From Planctomycetota bacterium (GTDB lineage: Bacteria; Planctomycetota; PUPC01; JACPCR01), in contig JASLXP010001030.1 in NCBI GenBank assembly GCA_030740295.1, positions 1 through 17,978 on the forward strand: a DNA stretch of 17,978 nt, read 5' to 3'. The notes under the pieces are model-generated. The model was not told the origin of the DNA. It saw nothing but the letters and a program-made list of their open reading frames with translations, and made no database searches. Numbering within the stretch: the stretch's first letter is position 1; each line of letters begins with the position of its first letter. Below are positions 6,826 to 14,989 of the stretch, one piece after another. Both the position numbers and the translations under genes were made by a program.

Positions 6826-9363
6826 GTGGCCCGCCGCGTGTCTCCCATCTGGCAGAGAGCCATGCCCATTCGTTGCCTCTGTTGTCTGCTTGTTTTCAGC
6901 GGAAGTGCCATCTGCGAATCCCTCAGGTTGGATGCTCGGTCTGATCTCGTCATCACTCGCAAGGGCCCGGCTGCCGGCGATCTTAAAATCGCTTCCGACC
7001 TGCTTGAGCGGTATCTCCTGCGCATTCTGAAAAAAAGGCGCCTCAAAGGAAAAGGCCCTCAAACCGATATTGTGATCGAGGCAGATGCGCTCATCTGGCA
7101 TCAGATCCCTCCTGGTAAGCGACGCTCGCTGGGCGACATTGATGCCTTCGAGATTGTCATTAATGCGGCCGAACGGCGTGTCCACATTCATGGTTCGACA
7201 GTTCTGTCCGCCTGCTTCGGCGTTCTGGAATTTCTCGAAAGATACCTGGGCGTGACGTGGCTTTTTCCCGGCGAGCTTGGCCTGGCTCTGCCGGAAACCG
7301 AAAGATTCGAGCTCGATACTTCGACCATCCGCATCCAGCCGGATGTCACCAGCCGCCTCTACACAGGGATGCTTTATTCCGAGCCGAAAGCGATGCACCT
7401 TTTCCGGCAGAGATATGGCCGAGAACATCCGCTCCATTCGCAGCGCGTTTTCTTTGAGGCACACGATTATTTCAAGAGTCTCAAGCTGCATTTTCTTGCC
7501 AGCCCTTCGCACAACATGATCAACGTGGTGACGGCCGAGATGGCCACGACCTCGCCGGAGATGGCGCCGATGCTGGCGGACGGTAAACGGTTTCGACCCC
7601 CATCCAGACGGGCTTCCGCGGGCCGGCATCAGGCGTGGCATCCCTGTTACTCGAATTCAGAGGTCAGAGCGGCTGCTGTGGAAAAAGCGAAAGCGGCGTT
7701 TGAGAAGGGAACCTTGTGCTACTCGCTGGGCATCAATGATGGACGCCGCGTTCAGTGCAAATGCGAAGAGTGCATGAAGCAAGGTTGGCCCACGAGCTAC
7801 TACAGTTTCGTTTCGCACGTGGCCGAAACCGTGAAAGACAAGCATCCCGGCCACGTGCTTGGCGTGCTGGTGTATGGGGATGTGCGTCACCCGCCGGACG
7901 AGATGCGCCTCCCTGAAAACGTGCTCTGCATGGTCACCGGCGCGAGTGAACTGGCCAGGTGGTCGAAGCATGCCTCCAACATCGGACGCTACGCATACTT
8001 CTTCGGCCAGGGCTTCGACGTCCCAAGCTTCCCACTCTGTTCGTTAAAGCAGAACGCCCGTGTTTTCAAAGCGTCAGGAGTTCGATCCTTCCGGGCCGAG
8101 GTATATCCGGTCTGGGCATTCGATGGACCCAAGGTCTTCATCCAGAGCAAACAGTTGTGGGATCTTGATGCGGATGCCGATGAGCTGCTTTCTCGCTGGT
8201 GCCGTGCCGCGTTTGGTGAAGGAGGCCCGCACATGCAGCGTTTCTATCTGCACTGGGCCTCGAAGTGGGATTACCTCGCCGAGCAACGGGGCCCGGACGA
8301 GCCTGCTCCGCTTTGCGACATGGGATTGTGGCGGAGATCTTCCGCGCAGTTCGCACGTCTGTCGACGGTTGAATTTTTGATCTCTGCCGGCCACCTGACT
8401 GAAGCTCAGAAAGAAGTGAAGCCGGGCAAGCAGTCAGAGCGATTATCGATGGTCGAGGCCCACTTCGATTACGGTCGGTCTCTTTTCAATTCGCATAACG
8501 CCGCGCAGAAGATTTTTTCAAGAGAGACCGAGCAGGATGACCTGAAATCGTTGCTGACCAGCCTGCAGACGAATTCCAGGCGAAGCCAGGAACTCCGAAG
8601 AACAATCGAATCCAAGAAAGAGTGGTCTCTCGGCGCGGGCCAGCAGAAGGACTTACATCTGTACAGAACGACCGAACACAAGACCCATTCCGGTATGCTC
8701 ACCGCCATGCTCAGAATGGAAACAGAGGGCAAGGCGTCTGGCGCCAAGATGAAGGGACTGCCAGACCTTATTCAGTCACTCGGCAGGGCGAAACTTATCC
8801 GTCGTCCCGTCCGGCGAATCAAGGCCATGACAACCGGATGGTACTACGCGATGCCGGACAAAGAGCACCTGTTCGAACCGATGAAAGTGACGTCTTCCGG
8901 CAACGAGCTGAGAGCCGTCAAGAACGCATCGACTCCGGTCATCGAGGGAAGGGAAGGGGAGTTCGAGCAGCACTGGTCTTTCGCACTCGTGCCCTGGATG
9001 CCAAAACGGGATACACGGCATCTCTTTCGTTTCGAATTCGAACTGACCGGGGCGAAGGGCGCGCTGAAGATATCCATCAGCAACCCGAGACTCGCCTCGC
9101 CCGGCGATGGCCTGCCAATGAACGCGTCCGTTAATTTCGGAGAGGAAAACGAACCAAAGAGCGTGACAATAGTGGTCGAGCCAGTGACACCAGAGTCGCG
9201 TTGGTACGGCCATCAGGAAGGCACCGCCATGCGGTTCGGGATGTTATTTACGCCGGCAGCGAAGGATGCCGAATGCAGGATCACGGCACGGGTCAGTGAA
9301 TTAACTCTTCTGCACAAAGCCCATGACGAAGGCCCGAATATTGAAGATTTTCTGAACGATTAG
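6826..9363 (+). CDS. Secreted DUF4838-domain protein
   Basis: This large protein (845 residues from GTG 6826, or 833 from ATG 6862) begins with a signal peptide whose hydrophobic core is CLCCLLVFSGSA; cleavage after GSA is plausible. Residues ~40-165 resemble the small alpha/beta domain that precedes the barrel in GH20-like enzymes. DUF4838 follows, recognised by YSLGINDGRRVQCKCEEC (299-316) and EVYPVWAFDGPKVF with LWDLDADADELLSRWC (~425-465). The last ~170 residues look beta-rich, perhaps a carbohydrate-binding module. DUF4838 proteins are frequent in Planctomycetota and Lentisphaerota and are thought to be glycoside-hydrolase-like; the activity is not established. The start is uncertain: neither codon has a strong Shine-Dalgarno. 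Confidence 0.8.
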   Translation: MARRVSPIWQRAMPIRCLCCLLVFSGSAICESLRLDARSDLVITRKGPAAGDLKIASDLLERYLLRILKKRRLKGKGPQTDIVIEADALIWHQIPPGKRRSLGDIDAFEIVINAAERRVHIHGSTVLSACFGVLEFLERYLGVTWLFPGELGLALPETERFELDTSTIRIQPDVTSRLYTGMLYSEPKAMHLFRQRYGREHPLHSQRVFFEAHDYFKSLKLHFLASPSHNMINVVTAEMATTSPEMAPMLADGKRFRPPSRRASAGRHQAWHPCYSNSEVRAAAVEKAKAAFEKGTLCYSLGINDGRRVQCKCEECMKQGWPTSYYSFVSHVAETVKDKHPGHVLGVLVYGDVRHPPDEMRLPENVLCMVTGASELARWSKHASNIGRYAYFFGQGFDVPSFPLCSLKQNARVFKASGVRSFRAEVYPVWAFDGPKVFIQSKQLWDLDADADELLSRWCRAAFGEGGPHMQRFYLHWASKWDYLAEQRGPDEPAPLCDMGLWRRSSAQFARLSTVEFLISAGHLTEAQKEVKPGKQSERLSMVEAHFDYGRSLFNSHNAAQKIFSRETEQDDLKSLLTSLQTNSRRSQELRRTIESKKEWSLGAGQQKDLHLYRTTEHKTHSGMLTAMLRMETEGKASGAKMKGLPDLIQSLGRAKLIRRPVRRIKAMTTGWYYAMPDKEHLFEPMKVTSSGNELRAVKNASTPVIEGREGEFEQHWSFALVPWMPKRDTRHLFRFEFELTGAKGALKISISNPRLASPGDGLPMNASVNFGEENEPKSVTIVVEPVTPESRWYGHQEGTAMRFGMLFTPAAKDAECRITARVSELTLLHKAHDEGPNIEDFLND

Positions 9364-9381
9364 ATCAGAGCTCCTGCTTTT

Positions 9382-9413
9382 GAGCATCTCCGCCTGCGAT
9401 GCTCTGTCAGGCG
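9382..9413. other. Interlocked inverted repeats between convergent genes
   Basis: GAGCAT (9382-9387) pairs with ATGCTC (9399-9404), and CGCCTG (9391-9396), inside that loop, pairs with CAGGCG (9408-9413). The order fits an H-type pseudoknot of two six-base-pair stems or two mutually exclusive hairpins. The site lies in the 104-base gap between the 3' ends of the DUF4838 gene and the - strand gene, so either transcript could form it. Neither side has a clear T-run, so a terminator role is only possible. Confidence 0.35.
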
Positions 9414-9467
9414 ACCCCACAAAGAGCTCCGCGCCACACGGATAAAAGATGGCTTTGGTCTGTCGCG

Positions 9468-10931
9468 TCACTCCAGTTCCAGAATCTGACACTTTCCATC
9501 CAGCCTGGAGACGTCGACGCGCTTTCCATCGACTTCAATCGTTACCTTGGCCTTCGAATCGGTGAAATCTGTTCGTCTGACTAACAGCTTGTTGCCCATT
9601 TTCATGCCGGAGACAACGGCGGGGGCATCCTTCTTATTCTTTGGTTTCGGAACGTCAAAAGTCACCGGCGTGCCCTTTGACAGAAACTCACCGAACTCCA
9701 TCGACGCTGCGTAGACTTCCTGTACGAGCCGTGCCTCTTGCGCGAGTTCGCGCCTGGGGCACCACATGGCGAAGGTATCGTGGCCCCGGAGCAGCATGTG
9801 CCAGAGAACTTCCTTGTAAGCGCGCTCGGTCATGGGCACGAGATCTTCGGGGAGGCCGGCCTTTGGCGGCGCGGTGAGGTTGTAGTGAACGAACGGGATA
9901 ATGGGCGTTGCAGGCTTTGTGTGCTTGCCCGCGTTCGAGGCGACGAGGAGCATGTTGTAGGTCCAGCGGTAATCGGCGACTTCGAAATCCTGCCAGGTCC
10001 AGATGTCCCACCAGGTGTAGACGACAGGCATCGAGAAGGTGTATCCGGTGCTATCGAATTCGTGCGGCCATTTGCGGTAGCGGGCCTTGCCGTAAGTCTC
10101 GGCGGGGGTGCCCGGGACGTCCTTTTCAAAGTAATCGTACCAGTAGCGGTATCCGCCGTGAGGGTAGACGCCGTAGTTTCCGATGAGCGCGTCCGGGTAA
10201 TACTTCTGGATTGTCTTGGTGAAAACTTCTTTCTGCATGTGCGAGCGGATTTTTCGCAACTCGGTCTGGAACTCTGTGAAGTCGTCGATGTTCTTGATCT
10301 TCTCGCGGCATCGTGTGCATTTTTTTGAGTTGGCCCAGGCATCGTTCCATTCAATAGGGCCGTCGATCTCCCAGTCGCAGGTCCAGAGACTCAGGGGAAC
10401 GTCTGCCTTCTTGTATGCTTCGAGGAAGGGAACGAGTTTCTGGCGCATGGGCTCGTAACGTTCTCCGAGCGCAAAGGGGCATCCCATCTTTCGATAAGAG
10501 GCAAACGAAGTATCGAAAAACTTTGTCCCATCTTCCGCGACGTGTCCCGTTGGTTCAGAGCCGTCGCAAAAGCTGTAGACCGCGCCGGTGGCATCCACAC
10601 TGACTCGGAGCCCAAGCTTCTTTTGAACTTTGGCCACCCGAATGGCCTGTTCGATGCTCTTCTGATTACCTGCCCTCCACGCGCTGATGACCGCGATGCC
10701 CCGTTCATTGAGCGCGGCGGTCAGCTTCTCAATTTCTGATTCGTCCGCGATGGAATTGATGCGGGAAGACCACATGTAAAGTGGCAGGCGATCGCCTCGC
10801 TTGAATTTAAGCGGCTGGGTGCTGTCGATGATGAGCTGCAGATAATCTTTTTCGGTCATGCGTTTGGGCTTTTCTGCGAGCACGCTGGTGAGTGCTCCGA
10901 TGATAAGAATTGTGAGTGCCTGGTGTTTCAT
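9468..10931 (-). CDS. Secreted protein of unknown function, possibly glycosidase-like
   Basis: I do not recognise a named family. The - strand gene starts at 10931 with ATG, preceded at nine bases by GGGAG, and encodes 487 residues. MKHQALTILIIGALTSVLAEK is a signal peptide, probably cut after LA. Alternating beta-strand and helix stretches (LPLYMWSSRI, GIAVISAWRAG, LGLRVSVDATG, PLSLWTCDWEIDG, ALIGNYGVYPHGGYRYWYDYF, FSMPVVYTWWDIW, MLLRGHDTFAMWC) suggest a TIM barrel. DWEID after a strand could supply the acid residues of a retaining glycosidase, and CTRC may bind a metal. A beta-rich tail ends the protein. Next to DUF4838 and creatininase-type genes, a role in glycan or sugar breakdown is plausible but unproven. 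The frame stays open upstream, but the signal peptide favours this start. Confidence 0.72.
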   Translation of the reverse strand: MKHQALTILIIGALTSVLAEKPKRMTEKDYLQLIIDSTQPLKFKRGDRLPLYMWSSRINSIADESEIEKLTAALNERGIAVISAWRAGNQKSIEQAIRVAKVQKKLGLRVSVDATGAVYSFCDGSEPTGHVAEDGTKFFDTSFASYRKMGCPFALGERYEPMRQKLVPFLEAYKKADVPLSLWTCDWEIDGPIEWNDAWANSKKCTRCREKIKNIDDFTEFQTELRKIRSHMQKEVFTKTIQKYYPDALIGNYGVYPHGGYRYWYDYFEKDVPGTPAETYGKARYRKWPHEFDSTGYTFSMPVVYTWWDIWTWQDFEVADYRWTYNMLLVASNAGKHTKPATPIIPFVHYNLTAPPKAGLPEDLVPMTERAYKEVLWHMLLRGHDTFAMWCPRRELAQEARLVQEVYAASMEFGEFLSKGTPVTFDVPKPKNKKDAPAVVSGMKMGNKLLVRRTDFTDSKAKVTIEVDGKRVDVSRLDGKCQILELE

Positions 10932-11036
10932 TTTTCGGGGCTCCCGGGAGGGGTTTACTTTGGCGACATGAAGTTGGAAACTCTCAACCAGTGTAGACGA
11001 CCGAGCCATACAAACCAAAAACTTAAGGAGACAGTT
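10932..11036. promoter_or_regulatory. Divergent intergenic region with palindrome
   Basis: This 105-base region separates the divergent - strand secreted-protein gene from the creatininase-family gene and must hold signals for both unless one is read from elsewhere. It contains a perfect ten-base palindrome CTCCCGGGAG (10941-10950), one half of which is the likely Shine-Dalgarno of the - strand gene. AAGGAG at 11025-11030 serves the + strand gene. I see no confident -35/-10 pairs. Confidence 0.35.
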
Positions 11037-11828
11037 GTGAAATACCGCTACGAAGAGCTTACCTGGCCGGAAATTCGTGATGCCGTGAAAGAAGAGAAGG
11101 TGCTCGTGCTTCCGGTCGGCACGGTGGAGCAGCACGGCCATCACCTGCCGCTCTCGGTGGATAACCTGACATCCGGTGAGCTCAGCCGGCGTGCAGTCGA
11201 AAGCATTCCTGAAGAGGCCCTGCTCATGCCGCAGGTGAGCTACGGCTTCAACGAACACCATCTGGACTTTCCGGGCACGATCGCGATCCAACACGAGAAC
11301 TTCATCGGTTACATGGTCGATATCGGCCAGAGCATCGCGCACCACGGCTTCCGCAAACTTATCATGGTCAACGGGCACGGCAGTAACATCCCGTTCCTGG
11401 AGATCGCCTGCCGTCGCATCAACAATACGACCGATGCGAACGCGGCGATCCTGCCCTGGTGGAATCTTGCCAAACCTGCAATCGCCGAGATTCGTGAATC
11501 GCCGAAACCAGGTGGCATGTCCCACGGCGGTGAGCTCGAGACATCTGTCATTCTGCATCTGCGGCCAGACCTGGTTCAGATGGAGAAGGCGAGCGTGGAC
11601 ATCAATTATCAGAAGTCTGATTTCATCTGGTGGGATCTGGAGGAAGGTTCACCAGTTCGTTTCATGGAACATTTCAGCCGCCTTTCGAAAACGGGCGCCA
11701 TCGGCGACCCGACACTCGGTACGGAGGAGAAAGGGAAAAAGGTTGCGGAATACACGGTGGATCGGTTGGTGGCATTAATTAAGGAATTTCGCCGAAGGGA
11801 AATCCCGCCGCGGGTGGATCATCATTGA
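11037..11828 (+). CDS. Creatininase-family metal-dependent amidohydrolase
   Basis: The 263-residue product belongs to the creatinine amidohydrolase family, whose members open cyclic amides or hydrolyse formamides with a two-metal site. LPVGTVEQHGHHLPLSVDN (residues 25-43) gives ligands Glu31, His33 and Asp42 at the spacing of the characterised enzyme (E34, H36, D45). NGHGSN (112-117, with His114) and HGGELETS (163-170) complete the set. GTG 11037 is chosen as start because AAGGAG lies six bases upstream and VKYRYEELTW is a normal opening; the frame is open further upstream but lacks such support. There is no signal peptide. True creatininase activity is doubtful, as this family is broad and includes unrelated pathways. 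Confidence 0.88.
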   Translation: MKYRYEELTWPEIRDAVKEEKVLVLPVGTVEQHGHHLPLSVDNLTSGELSRRAVESIPEEALLMPQVSYGFNEHHLDFPGTIAIQHENFIGYMVDIGQSIAHHGFRKLIMVNGHGSNIPFLEIACRRINNTTDANAAILPWWNLAKPAIAEIRESPKPGGMSHGGELETSVILHLRPDLVQMEKASVDINYQKSDFIWWDLEEGSPVRFMEHFSRLSKTGAIGDPTLGTEEKGKKVAEYTVDRLVALIKEFRRREIPPRVDHH

Positions 11829-11835
11829 ATGCGTT

Positions 11836-11953
11836 GAAGAGGACCGCGGATGAAGAGGACCGCGGATGAAGAGGACCGCGGATGAAGAGGAGGCCGTCCC
11901 TATCCTTTTCTTCATCCGCGGCCCTCTTCATCCGTGGTCCTCTTTAACCGCGG
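11836..11953. repeat. Tandem 16-bp repeats with inverted copy, long stem
   Basis: Three perfect copies of GAAGAGGACCGCGGAT lie head to tail at 11836-11851, 11852-11867 and 11868-11883, with eight bases of a fourth. An inverted arm at 11909-11944 carries two degenerate units. It can pair with 11853-11888 across a 20-base loop as a 36-base stem with one G-U and one A-C, or one unit out of register with the first two copies. A further CCGCGG occurs at 11948-11953. An apparent small open frame across this region has low-complexity translation and is not believed. The element follows the creatininase gene and may be an intergenic repeat family or transcript-end structure. Confidence 0.85.
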
Positions 11954-12100
11954 CCAATCGGCAGATTTGCGGGTCGTTCATACGGGAGTTCTTTGAGATA
12001 TACGGAGGCTGGGATTACCGTGGACCCGCCATCTATCGCCGCGTTTGCTTGATCAAGTAAACGACACACTTACTCATTTCTCATTAATCATTACGCAGGC

Positions 12101-14440
12101 ATGTCTGAAGCCAAGCTACCAAAATCCAAACAGCGGCTGCTGGATTTGCTGATGCAGGCGTCAATGATGTTCCTCTGCACTTCGCTGGTGGTCAGGCCGT
12201 TGACGTCGGGTTTTACGATCGGGCTCGAGCTGACACTGCTGTTCCAGTTCTTCACGCTGCTGTCCGGCCTGATGTGGTTAAGCGTCATGGTGCTGAAGCG
12301 GGAGCTGCGAATCGTCCTGCCCGGCAATGGCATCCCGCTGGCGATTTTCGCTGTGTCCATCGTGGTTTCGGTGTTTCGAGCATCCTGCATTTTTCTCGCG
12401 GCCTCGACCGCCTTTGATTGGATCGTGGATCTGCTTCTGTTCCTTCTCGTACTTCAACTGGCTCGCGATGCAGAGAATCGGCAGACGCTGATCAGGGCCT
12501 GCCTAGCTACGGCCTTCGTGGTGGCTGTTTATGGCCTGATCCAATACTTCAAGGGCTTCCCGGAAATGAAGGTCTGGATCGAAGCGAACACCGCCGAAGC
12601 TCAGAGGGCGCTGGGCATCTTTGATCCCATTAACTGGAACGATCTGAAATCACGCCTTTATACGGACGAGGTCTTTTCTACCTTTGTCATTGCCAACGCG
12701 CTGGGCGGATACCTGGTAATGATCCTGCCATTGCAGTTCGCCGATCTTTCGATGGAGATGATTGGCCGTGAGGGCAGTTTTTTCAGTCGATTGGAAGGCG
12801 CCTGCGTGAAACCGTCGTTCATCGTGAAGAGTGTGGCTTTCGTCCTTCTGCTTTACTGCCTCTCTCTGACAGGGGCGAAAGGCGCGTGGGTCTGCATGCC
12901 GATCCAGGTCGCGGTCTTCGCTTTCTTTCTTGGCAACGCCGTTTCGCGTCGCCTCAGGATGCTGGTGATTGGCGGAATCGGGGCATCGATCGCCGCGGGT
13001 ATCCTGGTAGTCGGGCTCGCATGGCTCACGAAAGGCAATGCGATTTCCGATCGAATCCTCGGTGCTGCATTTGGGCTCTGGGATTCCTTGTATGTGCGAC
13101 TCGGCTACTGGCAGACGGCCCTGCAGATTCTGAAATCGGACGGCAATTTCTTTCTGGGGGTCGGTGCCAACAACTTTCAGGAGGCGTACCCGGTTTTCAA
13201 AACCGTGACGGCCAGCGAGGTCCAGAAAGCGCATAACCATTATCTGCAACTGTTCGTCGAGTTGGGAATCGCCGGGGGGGCGGCCTTTGTGGCGGTGTGG
13301 AGCATCCTGTTCATACGCTCAGCGAAAAGCAATGAAGTGAACGGCAGCGAAACGCCTCAAGCGCGCCCGCTGCGGGGCCTTTTATTTACGGCCTGCATCA
13401 TTGGCTTTCTGTGCGTGGTTGTTTACGCGGATGCGTTCCGAAACATCCCGTCATCCAAAGACAACGTGGTCATTGGAGTCATGCTGGCTGGCCTGTGGTG
13501 TGCTTTTGTTGCGGTTTCAGGATCTGGAGCCTCCTGTTTCAGGCATTCAAATGCCTGGATCAGAGCGGCGGTACTGGCAGGGCTCTCAGGCATGCTTCTT
13601 CACAGTGTGATTGATTTTGATCTGTACGTCGCGGGTTGCGCGCAGTCGCTCTGGCTGTTTGGTGCAATCGCTGTTTCGTTTCAGGCCGGGCTGCATGAGA
13701 AGACCTTCAAGCTCACTTCGCTCTGGCAGGCAGTGTTGATGTTCAGCTCGCTGGCCGTCTTCGTGATTCTGACCTCATTCGTTTTTCCGAGGGTGACCGA
13801 ATCAGCGGGGCTGAAAGCATCGGGCCAGCAGTTGATCCAGGCCGCGGCGGCGAAAAAGGACAGAGAGCAACATCTGTTGGGCCTGCAGGCGGGCATACTG
13901 CAGCTTGAGCTCGCCCGGCAGCGTAACCCCCTGGACCCTGAGATTCCTTTCGAGATCAGCATGGGCTATCGGCAGATGTGGCGCGTCACCCGTTCGATCG
14001 AGGCCGCCGTCAGGTGCGTTGAGTCCATGCAGCAAGCCAGCGCGCTGGCTCCCACTCGTGGAGGCTATTATTACCAGTTGGGCCTGTTCCTGGAGACACT
14101 CGCGGCGACGCAACCGAAAGCGATTGAATTGCATCTTATGAATCACTTTTCCATTGGAGAGGGGTTTAAAAGAGCGCCGGAGGCCTTCCGACCTGCACTG
14201 AGCCAATATTCCAGGGCTCGTGCGTTGTATCCCTCCAAGCCCTCCGCACGACTGCCCGAAGCGGATCTGCTCTGGCGGCTGAAGATGGTAGAGCAAGCTC
14301 GTAATAGGTATTCGGAAATCCTCGCGCTTGACGGTCAGATTCATCCCCGATGGCGCAATCTCAGACTTTCTGAGTCGGTGAGGCTGCGAATTGAGAACCT
14401 GCTCGCAGCTCAGCAACGGGAAACCGGGGTCGAAGAGTAG
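12101..14440 (+). CDS. O-antigen ligase/polymerase-like membrane protein with helical C-terminal domain
   Basis: The 779-residue product is an inner-membrane protein of the Wzy/WaaL (O-antigen ligase) superfamily, which joins or polymerises lipid-linked glycans on the periplasmic side. About 12-15 hydrophobic segments span residues ~10-575. The large periplasmic loop carries Arg333 (RLGYW), then GVGANNFQEAYPVF, and H378-N-H380 in HNHYLQLFVELGIAG, matching the Wzy_C signature with an arginine and histidine of the kind needed by WaaL. Residues ~590-779 are soluble and helix-rich, with TPR-like spacing (LDPEIPFEISMGYRQMWR, GGYYYQLGLFLETLAA). Ligase and polymerase cannot be told apart. It stands alone, without glycosyltransferases nearby. 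Confidence 0.82.
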   Translation: MSEAKLPKSKQRLLDLLMQASMMFLCTSLVVRPLTSGFTIGLELTLLFQFFTLLSGLMWLSVMVLKRELRIVLPGNGIPLAIFAVSIVVSVFRASCIFLAASTAFDWIVDLLLFLLVLQLARDAENRQTLIRACLATAFVVAVYGLIQYFKGFPEMKVWIEANTAEAQRALGIFDPINWNDLKSRLYTDEVFSTFVIANALGGYLVMILPLQFADLSMEMIGREGSFFSRLEGACVKPSFIVKSVAFVLLLYCLSLTGAKGAWVCMPIQVAVFAFFLGNAVSRRLRMLVIGGIGASIAAGILVVGLAWLTKGNAISDRILGAAFGLWDSLYVRLGYWQTALQILKSDGNFFLGVGANNFQEAYPVFKTVTASEVQKAHNHYLQLFVELGIAGGAAFVAVWSILFIRSAKSNEVNGSETPQARPLRGLLFTACIIGFLCVVVYADAFRNIPSSKDNVVIGVMLAGLWCAFVAVSGSGASCFRHSNAWIRAAVLAGLSGMLLHSVIDFDLYVAGCAQSLWLFGAIAVSFQAGLHEKTFKLTSLWQAVLMFSSLAVFVILTSFVFPRVTESAGLKASGQQLIQAAAAKKDREQHLLGLQAGILQLELARQRNPLDPEIPFEISMGYRQMWRVTRSIEAAVRCVESMQQASALAPTRGGYYYQLGLFLETLAATQPKAIELHLMNHFSIGEGFKRAPEAFRPALSQYSRARALYPSKPSARLPEADLLWRLKMVEQARNRYSEILALDGQIHPRWRNLRLSESVRLRIENLLAAQQRETGVEE

Positions 14441-14498
14441 GAGCTCTGCATATTTTCCGTTCATGTTGTTTATTGCGAAAAAGATTCTCAAATACTTG

Positions 14499-14526
14499 TT
14501 GACTTGAGACTTCGCGATTGTTAAAA
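14499..14526 (+). promoter_or_regulatory. Possible sigma-70-type promoter
   Basis: TTGACT at 14499-14504 is followed after 16 bases by TTAAAA at 14521-14526. The -35 box matches well and the -10 box weakly. It lies 60 bases after the preceding gene and nearly 600 before tpsB, so a transcript from here would have a long leader that includes the inverted repeats. Chance occurrence is quite possible. Confidence 0.25.
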
Positions 14527-14825
14527 CCCGGCCTTGATCTTGTTCTAAGCGGGATTTCGGATCCTGCTTGGGGCTTGAAAGAAGCGTAAAATGGTGTGTG
14601 GAATTCGAAGTTCGGTGTGCACGCTGAACTGCCTTTTGGTTCAAGAGGAATTAACCCTGACCATGCGGCCAAGATGGCTCGCAACCTCTGCTAGCCCGCC
14701 TCTGCCGGTCGTATTGTTATTTTTCTTAAAACTCTTGAAGCCCGATATTCGGAGGGTCTCACGTATCATTTTTAGTTCATCGACACGAGATTATTCATAG
14801 CTAGTCTGCCGGCTGAAAACCACGT

Positions 14826-14858
14826 CTATGTTTATGAGAGGCTGAGGCATAAACATAG
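14826..14858. repeat. Perfect 11-bp inverted repeat
   Basis: CTATGTTTATG (14826-14836) and CATAAACATAG (14848-14858) are exact reverse complements separated by 11 bases. The arms are AT-rich and no T-run follows, so this looks more like a dimeric regulator operator or an RNA stem than a terminator. It lies about 255 bases upstream of tpsB. Confidence 0.7.
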
Positions 14859-14950
14859 TTTACAGGCTTACAGCGGGAGTCTCGCTGCCTTGGATACAGC
14901 AACGAGTGAGAGCATCACGATATAGCTTCCAAGCACACAAGACCGGTATT

Positions 14951-14989
14951 ACCCGAAAGGGAAACGTTACGGCGCGTCCCCTGTCGGGT
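14951..14989 (+). other. Nested stem candidate in tpsB leader
   Basis: ACCCG (14951-14955) can pair with CGGGT (14985-14989) around an inner stem in which GGG (14959-14961) and ACG (14964-14966) pair with CGTCCC (14975-14980), leaving two bulged A residues and a TTACGGCG loop. A rival pairing uses AAACG (14962-14966) with CGTTT (14990-14994). Two exclusive folds are a feature of RNA switches, but the stems are short. No known riboswitch class is recognised. Confidence 0.3.

Noticed and set aside
10932..11558. N-terminal extension of the - strand secreted-protein frame
   Set aside because: It runs antisense through the creatininase gene, and an internal methionine at 10931 has a proper signal peptide and Shine-Dalgarno.
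12048..12057. Ten-base palindrome CTTGATCAAG before the O-antigen-ligase-like gene
   Set aside because: A single short palindrome with no promoter context; expected by chance at this length of sequence.
11866..12060. Open frame of 64 codons across the tandem repeat
   Set aside because: Half of it is the translated repeat, it has no ribosome-binding site, and the rest shows no family features. It is a by-product of the repeat.
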